DNA of 64,000 nucleotides, from NCBI RefSeq assembly GCF_001746295.1, contig NZ_MJAH01000003.1, positions 327,922-391,921 of the forward strand, given 5' to 3'. This DNA comes from Streptomyces sp. LUP47B (GTDB taxonomy: Bacteria > Actinomycetota > Actinomycetes > Streptomycetales > Streptomycetaceae). Of the stretch, positions 8,215 to 15,266 are shown piece by piece. The notes below the pieces were generated by a model. That model was not told the origin of the DNA. It saw nothing but the letters and a program-made list of their open reading frames with translations, and did not search any database. Every line of letters begins with the position of its first letter. Positions within the stretch are counted from its first letter, which is position 1. A program made the position numbers and the translations under genes.

Positions 8215-9783
8215 GTGAACGACGCTCCCGACGACACAGCCTCCAGTTCTCCGTCGCGCGACGGGGGAGTGGCCTCCCGTCCGCTCGTGACGATCCGCGG
8301 ACTGCGCAAGCGGTTCGGCGGAACCCTCGCCCTCGCCGATGTGGACCTCGACGTTCAGGCAGGCAGCGTTCTCGCCCTATTGGGCCATAACGGTGCGGGA
8401 AAATCCACACTTATCAAGATCCTTGCCGGTGTCTATCGCGCCGACGAGGGCCAGGTCACCGTCGCCGGTCACCCGCTCGGCTCCGGCGCCGCGTCCACCG
8501 AGATGTCCTTCATCCACCAGGACCTCGGCCTCGTGGAGTGGATGACGGTGGCCGAGAACGTCGCCCTCGGCACCGGTTACCCCCGCCGCGCCGGGCTCGT
8601 CTCCTGGCGGCAGGTACGCCGGCGCTGCACCGAGGCCCTGGAGATAGTCGCCGGCCACCTCGACCCGGACGCGGCCGTCGCCGACCTCACCCGCGCCGAA
8701 CGCTCCCTCGTCGCCATCGCCCGCGCACTGGCCACCCGCGCACACCTCATCGTCCTCGACGAACCGACCGCCAGCCTTCCCGCCGCCGACTGCGCCCGGC
8801 TCTTCGACGTCCTGCACACCCTGCGCGACCGCGGCCATGCCATCGTCTACGTCAGCCACCGCCTCGACGAGGTCTACCAGGTGGCCGACCGCTTCGCCGT
8901 CCTGCGCGACGGCCGCCTCATCAGCCAGGGCCTCCTGGCCGACCACGGCCCGGACCGGATCGTGCACGACATCGTCGGCCGCGAGCCGGAGGGCCACCGC
9001 CCTCCCGGCCCCCGGGCGACCGGCACCCCCGCCTCCACCGTGCTGCACCTGACCGGCGTCACCACCGAGGGCGCCGGCCCCGTCGAACTGGAACTGCGCA
9101 CCGGGGAAGTCCTCGGCATGGTCGGCCTCACCGGAGCCGGGCACATGGATCTCGGCCGTGCTCTGGCCGGGTCCCGGCCCTTCACCGGCGGCGAGGTGCT
9201 GCTCGACGGCAAGCCGTACCGCCCCCACTCGGTCGCCGCGGCCGTCGACGCGGGCATCGGCTTCGTCACCAGCAACCGCCAGGAGGAGGGCTGCGCCCTC
9301 GAACTCACCGTGCGCGAGAACTTCCTGGCCAACCCCCGCGCGGACGCCCGGGCCCCCTGGCGCTGGATCAGCCCCGCACGCGAACGCGCGGAGGCCAGGT
9401 CGCTCGTCGAGCGGTTCGGCGTGCGCCCGGCCGACTCCGAGGCCCCGATCGCCACTCTCTCCGGCGGCAACCAGCAGAAGATCATGATCGGCCGCTGGCT
9501 GCGCCTGAGCCGCCGCGTGGTGATCCTCGAGGAGCCGACCGCCGGCGTCGACGTCGGCGCCAAGGCCGAGATCTACCGGCTCCTGGACGACGCCCTCGCC
9601 GAAGGGCTCGCCGTCCTGCTCATTTCCACCGACTTCGAGGAGGTCGCCGACGTCTGCCACCGCGCGCTGGTCTTCGTCCGGGGCCACGTCACCGCGGAAC
9701 TGTCCGGCGACGCCCTCACCGTCACCGAACTCACCCACGCCGCGTCGGCCATGCCGGCGCTGACCGGAACGGGCAACCACTGA
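8215..9783 (+). CDS. Sugar ABC importer ATPase, fused double domain (RbsA/XylG type)
   Basis: Start GTG 8215 (522 aa) is chosen because GGAG lies about 10 nt upstream; an in-frame TTG at 8176 is less likely. The first ATPase domain has Walker A GHNGAGKST (about residue 57) and Walker B LIVLDEPTA, but a degenerate signature (LTRAERS). The second has a degenerate Walker A (GLTGAGHMD, Lys missing), a full signature LSGGNQQK and Walker B RVVILEEPTAGVDVG. This split of intact and decayed motifs is normal for ribose/xylose-type importers. It energises uptake with the permease, whose ATG overlaps its stop (TGATG). Confidence 0.93.
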   Translation: MNDAPDDTASSSPSRDGGVASRPLVTIRGLRKRFGGTLALADVDLDVQAGSVLALLGHNGAGKSTLIKILAGVYRADEGQVTVAGHPLGSGAASTEMSFIHQDLGLVEWMTVAENVALGTGYPRRAGLVSWRQVRRRCTEALEIVAGHLDPDAAVADLTRAERSLVAIARALATRAHLIVLDEPTASLPAADCARLFDVLHTLRDRGHAIVYVSHRLDEVYQVADRFAVLRDGRLISQGLLADHGPDRIVHDIVGREPEGHRPPGPRATGTPASTVLHLTGVTTEGAGPVELELRTGEVLGMVGLTGAGHMDLGRALAGSRPFTGGEVLLDGKPYRPHSVAAAVDAGIGFVTSNRQEEGCALELTVRENFLANPRADARAPWRWISPARERAEARSLVERFGVRPADSEAPIATLSGGNQQKIMIGRWLRLSRRVVILEEPTAGVDVGAKAEIYRLLDDALAEGLAVLLISTDFEEVADVCHRALVFVRGHVTAELSGDALTVTELTHAASAMPALTGTGNH

Positions 9784-10994
9784 TGGCCACCGAGACCCCA
9801 TCCACCCGCAGAGCCCAGCGGTCCACGACCGGCGGCGACGCCAAAACGCCCAGGAGCAGGCGCACGACCGGCGCCGCCCCCGGCGGACCGTCCCGAGGCC
9901 GGGGTGGCGGCCGACTGCGCGGCCACGTCATCGGCACCTACGGCCTGCTCACCCTCACCGTCCTGCTCTTCCTCGTCTTCTCCTTCGCCCTGCCGGACAC
10001 TTTCCCCACCCTCGACAACATCTCGTCGATCCTGTCCAACCAGTCGATCCCGGCCATGCTCGCCCTCGGCGCGATGATCCCCATCGTCACCGGCAAGTTC
10101 GACCTCTCCGTCGGCTACGGCCTCGGCCTCGCCCACGTCCTGGCCATGCAGCTCATCGTCAACAACGGCTGGCCCTGGCCGCTGGCCTGCCTCGTCGTCA
10201 TCGTCGGCGGCGGCGTCATCGGCGTGTTCAACGGGCTGCTCGTCGAGTTCGCCAAGATCGACTCCTTCATCGCCACCCTCGGCACCGGCAGCGTGCTGTA
10301 CGCCTGCACCGGCTGGATCACCGACGGCGCGCGCATCGTCCCCGGCCCGAGCGGACTGCCCCCGGCCTTCACCGACCTGTACGACTCGAAGTTCCTCGGC
10401 CTGCCGGTACCCGCCTTCTACGTCCTCGGCCTCGCCGTCATCCTCTGGCTGCTGCTGGAACGGCTGCCGCTCGGCCGCTACCTGTACGTCATCGGCTCCA
10501 ACGCCCGCGCCGCCGACCTGGTCGGCATCCCCACCCGCCGCTACGGCATCTACGCCTTCGCCGGATCCGGGCTCGTGGTCGGCTTCGCCGGCGTCCTGCT
10601 CGCCGCCCAGCAGCAGATCGGCAACCCCAGCGTCGGCATGGACTACCTGCTGCCCGCCTTCGTCGGCGCGCTGCTCGGCTCCACCGCCATCAAGCCCGGT
10701 CGCGCCAACGCCGCCGGCACCGTCGTCGCCGTCGCCATCCTCGCCATCGGCCTCGCCGGCATCCAGCAGCTCGGGGCCGAGTTCTGGGCCACCTCCCTGT
10801 TCAACGGCGGCACCCTCCTCCTCGCCGTCGGCCTGGCCGGCTACTCCGCCCGCCGCCGACTGCGCGCCGGGGCCGACGCCACCCGCACCTCACTGTCCGG
10901 ACCGTCGGCGTCCGCGCCGCCGGCAGCCTCCGTGCAGACCTCCGTCGCCGCCGCGGAATCCGCGCCCCCACCGCCGTCCACGACGACGGACTAG
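9783..10994 (+). CDS. Sugar ABC importer permease (RbsC/XylH type)
   Basis: 403 aa starting at ATG 9783, which overlaps the ATPase stop as TGATG. A basic, disordered 50-residue N-terminus precedes about eight to ten hydrophobic membrane segments. Between them are the conserved MIPIVTGKFDLSVGYGLGLA loop and ALLGSTAIKPGRANAAGT near the C-terminus, both typical of monosaccharide permeases. The last ~50 residues are Ala/Ser/Pro-rich and cytoplasmic. A single permease gene implies a homodimeric channel working with the double-domain ATPase and the downstream lipoprotein. Confidence 0.92.
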   Translation: MATETPSTRRAQRSTTGGDAKTPRSRRTTGAAPGGPSRGRGGGRLRGHVIGTYGLLTLTVLLFLVFSFALPDTFPTLDNISSILSNQSIPAMLALGAMIPIVTGKFDLSVGYGLGLAHVLAMQLIVNNGWPWPLACLVVIVGGGVIGVFNGLLVEFAKIDSFIATLGTGSVLYACTGWITDGARIVPGPSGLPPAFTDLYDSKFLGLPVPAFYVLGLAVILWLLLERLPLGRYLYVIGSNARAADLVGIPTRRYGIYAFAGSGLVVGFAGVLLAAQQQIGNPSVGMDYLLPAFVGALLGSTAIKPGRANAAGTVVAVAILAIGLAGIQQLGAEFWATSLFNGGTLLLAVGLAGYSARRRLRAGADATRTSLSGPSASAPPAASVQTSVAAAESAPPPPSTTTD

Positions 10995-11078
10995 AACCAC
11001 CGAACCCCACGTACAGCCCAGGCGGCCCGTCGTCCGGACGTCACCCGCCCTCCCCGTACATCAGCAAGGAGCCCGTCC

Positions 11079-12233
11079 GTGTCGTACCACCACACCCGCA
11101 AAGCGCCCCTGAGAGCCGTGGCCGCATGCGCCGTGGTCACCGCGTTCGCCGCAGGCTGCACTCGAGGGTCGGAGGTCGGCACCGCCAGCGCCGTCGCCGA
11201 CTCGAAGGCCGGCTGTCCCGCGGTCCTCGCCACCGCCAAGACGGCGGTCAAGGCCGCGGAGGACGCCAACGCTCCCTGGGACGGCCCGACCACCGGCCCC
11301 AAGGCGGCAACGGGCAAGACCATCGTCTACGTCGCCCAGAGCATGACCAACCCGGGAGTCGCCGGCGCCGCCGGCGGCGTCAAGGAAGCCGCCAAGGCCA
11401 TCGGATGGACCGTACGGATCATCGACGGCCAGGGCACCCCGGCCGGCATCCAGGCCGCGCTCAGTCAGGCCGTCGCCGTCAAGCCCGACGGAATCGTGCT
11501 CTCCGGCTTCGACCCCAAGTCGACAGCGCAGCAGGTCGCCCAGGCCAACGCCGCAGGCATCCCCCTCATCGGCTGGCATGCCGTGGACGCCCCCGGCCCC
11601 AGCACGGACCCGAAGCTCTTCAGCAACGTCACCACCAAGGTGCAGGATGTCGCCAAGATCAGCGCCGACTGGATCATCGGCCAGTCCAACGGCCGGGCGG
11701 GCGTGGTGGTCTTCACCGACGCGTCCATACCCTTCGCCAAGGGCAAGTCGGACCTGATCGAGAAGGAGCTCGCCACCTGCTCCGACGTGAAGGTCCTGAC
11801 GACCTCCAACATCCCCATCGCGGACGCCAGCAACCGCACGCCGCAGGAGGTCTCCGCGCTGCTGTCCCGCTTCGGCGCCAAGTGGACCAGCTCGGTGGCC
11901 ATCAACGACCTCTACTTCGCCGACGCCGCCCCAGCACTACGGGCAGCGGGCAAGCAGGGCAATCAAGCCCCCTTCAACATCGGCGCGGGCGACGGCGACC
12001 CGTCCGCCTTCCAGCGTGTCAACAGCAAGCAGTTCCAGTCGGCGACGGTTCCCGAGCCGCTGTCCGAGCAGGGCTGGCAGATGATCGACGAGTTCAACCG
12101 CGCCTTCGCCGGCAAGCCCGCCAGCGGCTACGTCGCTCCGGTGCACATCGCCACGGCCGCCAACAGCGGCGGCAAGTCCTCCTGGGACCCCAGCGGGTAC
12201 CGCGAGGCCTACCGGAAGCTCTGGGGGAAGTGA
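11079..12233 (+). CDS. Sugar-binding lipoprotein of the ABC importer
   Basis: 384 aa from GTG 11079, with AAGGAG about 8 nt upstream. The signal peptide has an Arg/Lys start, a hydrophobic core (AVAACAVVTAF) and lipobox AAGC with Cys27 as lipidation site. The mature part is a periplasmic-binding-protein fold of the ribose/galactose class (Peripla_BP_4): it begins KTIVYVAQSMTNPGVAG and contains DGIVLSGFDPKSTAQQVAQANAAGIPLIGW. It should be tethered outside the membrane and deliver the substrate to the permease. The bound sugar cannot be deduced. It is the last gene of the importer operon. Confidence 0.92.
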   Translation: MSYHHTRKAPLRAVAACAVVTAFAAGCTRGSEVGTASAVADSKAGCPAVLATAKTAVKAAEDANAPWDGPTTGPKAATGKTIVYVAQSMTNPGVAGAAGGVKEAAKAIGWTVRIIDGQGTPAGIQAALSQAVAVKPDGIVLSGFDPKSTAQQVAQANAAGIPLIGWHAVDAPGPSTDPKLFSNVTTKVQDVAKISADWIIGQSNGRAGVVVFTDASIPFAKGKSDLIEKELATCSDVKVLTTSNIPIADASNRTPQEVSALLSRFGAKWTSSVAINDLYFADAAPALRAAGKQGNQAPFNIGAGDGDPSAFQRVNSKQFQSATVPEPLSEQGWQMIDEFNRAFAGKPASGYVAPVHIATAANSGGKSSWDPSGYREAYRKLWGK

Positions 12234-12272
12234 CCCGAGCAAGCTGGGCCACACCCTGAGCACCACCCCAGG

Positions 12273-12306
12273 CTGCCCCTCCCGCCCTCCCCGGCGGGAG
12301 GGGCAG
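12273..12306. terminator. Perfect 14-bp hairpin between convergent genes
   Basis: CTGCCCCTCCCGCC (12273-12286) pairs without mismatch with 12293-12306 around a CTCCCC loop. It lies 40 nt after the lipoprotein gene and 19 nt after the stop of the convergent spermidine-synthase-like gene, so it probably works in both directions. Confidence 0.85.
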
Positions 12307-12324
12307 CGCCGCGTCTCCGTCGTC

Positions 12325-13062
12325 CTACGCTGTGCCCGGTGCCGTGCCGGCCAGGTAGACGGTGTTGGCCGAGGTGCCGCCCTGCAGGGGGTTGTCGAAG
12401 TCGACGACGTGGGCTGCCGACTGTGCGAAGACCTCCCTGAGTGCGGAGGTGAACTCCTCGTCGGGCGGGTCGTTCGACCACAGGGCGAACACCCCGCCGG
12501 GGTGGAGGTGTTCGGCGAGGGCACGGAGCCCCGTAGGCTGGTAGAGCGCGGCGTGCCGGGGATGGAGCACATGGCGCGGTGAGTGGTCGACGTCCAGCAG
12601 GATGGCGTGGAAGCGGCGGCCCGGCTCCTTGGGATCCAGACCGCCGGGCTCGGCGGCCAGCGCGAAGAAGTCGCCGTGCACCAGGCGGCAGCGGGCGTCC
12701 GACGTCAGCCGGGCCCCCAGGGGCACCAGGTGCCGCTGGTGCCAGTCGATGACTTCGGCGAGCGCGTCGATCACGATCAGCGAGCGCACCCGGGGGTCGT
12801 CCAGCGCCGCCCGGGCGGTGTAGCCGAGCCCGAGTCCGCCGACGGCGACGTCGAATTCGGCCCGTTCGGTGTCCGGCAGCTGCGCCAGTGCGAGTTCCGT
12901 GAGCGCGATCTCCCCGGTGGTGAAGAGGCTGGACATCAGGAACTCGTCGCCGAGTTTCACCTCGTACACGTCGTCTCCCGAGACCGGGTGACGGCGCCGG
13001 CGCAGACTGATCTCACCGATCGGTGTCGGTTGCCAGTCGATCTCCTCGAAGCGCCGGCTCAT
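12325..13062 (-). CDS. Spermidine-synthase-like (aminopropyltransferase-fold) protein
   Basis: 245 aa from ATG 13062, with GGGTGAG just upstream. It has the class I methyltransferase/spermidine-synthase fold: a short beta domain (EISLRRRRHPVSGDDVYEVKLGDEFLMSS), the nucleotide-binding glycine motif VAVGGLGLGYTARAAL, the acidic strand end LIVIDALAEVIDWH, and ILLDVDHSPRHVL. The canonical polyamine-site Asp/Tyr pattern is not obvious, so it may not make spermidine. Actinobacterial proteins of this type are usually uncharacterised. It stands alone on its strand ahead of the RNase J gene. Confidence 0.75.
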   Translation of the reverse strand: MSRRFEEIDWQPTPIGEISLRRRRHPVSGDDVYEVKLGDEFLMSSLFTTGEIALTELALAQLPDTERAEFDVAVGGLGLGYTARAALDDPRVRSLIVIDALAEVIDWHQRHLVPLGARLTSDARCRLVHGDFFALAAEPGGLDPKEPGRRFHAILLDVDHSPRHVLHPRHAALYQPTGLRALAEHLHPGGVFALWSNDPPDEEFTSALREVFAQSAAHVVDFDNPLQGGTSANTVYLAGTAPGTA

Positions 13063-13140
13063 CCGCTCACCCTTCTGACGTTCGTTCGTGGACGCATGAG
13101 TGACGCAGCATGGAAGCGGTGAGCCGGGGCGGCGGCCGTC

Positions 13141-14826
13141 TCAGGCGTCGATGACGACCGGGATGATCAGTGGCCTGCGGCGGTGGGCGCGGAACGCCCA
13201 GTTGCCCACGGCGCGGGCGATGAGCTGTTCGAGCTGGTGGGCGTCGCCGACGCCTTCCTGGGCGGCGGTGGCCAGCGTCTTCTCGATGACGGGGATCACC
13301 GGCTCGAAGGTGGCCTCGTCGTGGACGAAGCCGCGGGCCAGGAAGTCCGGGGGCTCGGCCAGCGCGCCGGTGTCGGCGTCGACGAGGGCCACGACCGTGA
13401 TGACGCCCTCCTGGGCAAGGGTGACCCGGTCCTTGAGGGACGCTTCGGTGGCGCCGCCGACTTCCATGCCGTCCACGTAGACGTTGCCCGCGGGCACCTT
13501 GCCGACGATGGAGGCGCGGCCGTCGACGAGGTCGACGACGACACCGTCCTCGGCGATCACGACGCGCTCGGGGTCGACGCCGGTACGGATGGCGAGGTCG
13601 GCGTTGGCCCGCAGGTGACGGAACTCGCCGTGCACGGGCATGACGTTGCGGGGCCGGACGATGTTGTAGCAGTAGACGAGTTCCCCGGCGCTGGCGTGGC
13701 CGGAGACATGCACCTTGGCGTTGCCCTTGTGCACGACGTTGGCGCCCCAGCGGGTCAGGCCGTTGATCACCCGGTAGATGGCGTTCTCGTTGCCGGGGAT
13801 GAGGGAGCTGGCGAGCAGGACGGTGTCGCCCTTGCCGATACGGATCGCGTGGTCGCGGTTGGCCATCCGCGACAGGGCGGCCATCGGCTCACCCTGAGAA
13901 CCCGTGCACACCAGGGTGATCCGGTGGTCCGGCAGCTTCTCCAGTTCCTTGGCGTTCACGACCAGACCGGACGGCACCTTGAGGTAGCCGAGGTCGCGGG
14001 CGATGCCCATGTTGCGGACCATCGAACGGCCCACGAAGGCCACCTTGCGACCGTGCTGGTGGGCGGCGTCCAGGACCTGCTGGATGCGGTGCACATGGCT
14101 GGCGAAGCTGGAGACGATGACCCGCCGCGGGGCGGTCCGCAGGACCTGCTCGATCGCGGGGTTCAGTTCCCGTTCGGAGGTGGTGAAGCCGGGGACCTCG
14201 GCGTTGGTGGAGTCGGTGAGGAACAGGTCCACGCCCTCCTCGCCGAGGCGGGCGAAGGCGCGCAGGTCGGTGATGCGGTCGTCCAGCGGGAACTGGTCCA
14301 TCTTGAAGTCACCGGTGTGCAGCACCAGGCCGGCCCGGGTCCGCAGGGCCACGGCGAGGCCGTCCGGGATGGAGTGGTTGACGGCCACGAACTCGCAGTC
14401 GAAGGGGCCGAAGCCGCGCCGGTCGCCCTCCCGCACGCGCACCGTGCGGGGGCGGATGCCGTGCTCCTTGAGCTTGGCCTCCAGGAAGGCGAGAGTGAGC
14501 TTCGAGCCGACGACCGGGATGTCCGAGCGCTCCCGCAGGAGATACGGCACGCCCCCGATGTGGTCCTCGTGGCCGTGGGTGAGAACGACGGCGACGATGT
14601 CGTCGAGGCGGTCCCGGATCGAGGTGAAATCGGGAAGGATCACATCGACGCCGGGCTGGTTCTCCTCGGGGAACAGCACGCCGCAGTCCACGATCAGCAG
14701 CTTGCCGGCATGCTCGAAGACGGTCATGTTCCGGCCGATTTCGCCCAGACCACCCAGGGCGGTCACCCTCAGTCCGCCTTCGGGCAGTGGCGGGGCGGCT
14801 TTGAGTTCTGGGTGCGGATGGCTCAT
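13141..14826 (-). CDS. rnj: Ribonuclease J
   Basis: 561 aa, full length for RNase J. The metallo-beta-lactamase/beta-CASP core has LGGLGEIGRNM near residue 25, the zinc motif HGHEDH (84-89), NHSIPDG, LHTGDFKMD, the beta-CASP segment LVCTGSQGEPMAALSRMAN, and VHVSGHASAGELVYCYNIVRPRNVMPVHGE. A C-terminal dimerisation domain ends the protein. It is a 5'-3' exonuclease and endonuclease in mRNA decay and rRNA maturation. In Streptomyces the housekeeping copy usually neighbours dapA; no such gene is here, so this may be a second copy. Confidence 0.93.
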   Translation of the reverse strand: MSHPHPELKAAPPLPEGGLRVTALGGLGEIGRNMTVFEHAGKLLIVDCGVLFPEENQPGVDVILPDFTSIRDRLDDIVAVVLTHGHEDHIGGVPYLLRERSDIPVVGSKLTLAFLEAKLKEHGIRPRTVRVREGDRRGFGPFDCEFVAVNHSIPDGLAVALRTRAGLVLHTGDFKMDQFPLDDRITDLRAFARLGEEGVDLFLTDSTNAEVPGFTTSERELNPAIEQVLRTAPRRVIVSSFASHVHRIQQVLDAAHQHGRKVAFVGRSMVRNMGIARDLGYLKVPSGLVVNAKELEKLPDHRITLVCTGSQGEPMAALSRMANRDHAIRIGKGDTVLLASSLIPGNENAIYRVINGLTRWGANVVHKGNAKVHVSGHASAGELVYCYNIVRPRNVMPVHGEFRHLRANADLAIRTGVDPERVVIAEDGVVVDLVDGRASIVGKVPAGNVYVDGMEVGGATEASLKDRVTLAQEGVITVVALVDADTGALAEPPDFLARGFVHDEATFEPVIPVIEKTLATAAQEGVGDAHQLEQLIARAVGNWAFRAHRRRPLIIPVVIDA

Positions 14827-14954
14827 ACCCTCACGTTACCGGAGGGTCTGCCGGGGTGATCCACTGCCTGCACGGTCGACGCGAGGCGCGGTGCGACGCC
14901 GGGCGCCCCGGCCACCGCCCGACCGGCCGGCTCATGCGCGTGCCTGTGCACCTG

Positions 14955-15240
14955 TCAGACGTCGAAGCGGCGGCGGACGGCCTCGATGTGACCGCGGAAC
15001 TGGTGGGGCCATCCGCGCATGCCGTCGACCGTGGCTCGCAGGCTCGGCCCGGCTCGGTGAGGGTGTACTCGACCTGGGTGAGCACCTTGTGGCTGACACC
15101 CTCGACCTCGTTGCGCAACTCGCTGCAGCGCAGGGTGCGCTCTCCGAGAGCTTCGATGATCAGGAACGCCCGCTTGTCGGCGACGTCCGAGAAGATCTCT
15201 TGTGCGAGAGGGTCCGCGCGCCTCAGGTCCGCGTCTACGG
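14955..15240 (-). pseudogene. HxlR-family regulator, internally deleted and frameshifted
   Basis: Joining two minus-strand frames gives an HxlR protein. The first part reads IFSDVADKRAFLIIEALGER, then LRCSELRNEVEGVSHKVLTQ, and runs directly into VEYTLTEPGR. The roughly 22 residues that normally lie between (recognition wing, LERDGLVxRTVxPxxPPR type) are missing. The C-terminal part, SLRATVDGMRGWPHQFRGH..RRRFDV, follows in another frame, ending at 14955. The N-terminal segment with the conserved cysteine is also absent. Three independent lesions mean it is non-functional. Confidence 0.8.
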
Positions 15241-15266
15241 GACCACACCTTGAACCGCGCAGGAGC

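Noticed and set aside
8538..9782. Extended permease frame of 818 aa
   Set aside because: The first 415 residues are an Arg/Pro-rich shadow of the ATPase gene; the permease begins at ATG 9783 in a TGATG overlap.
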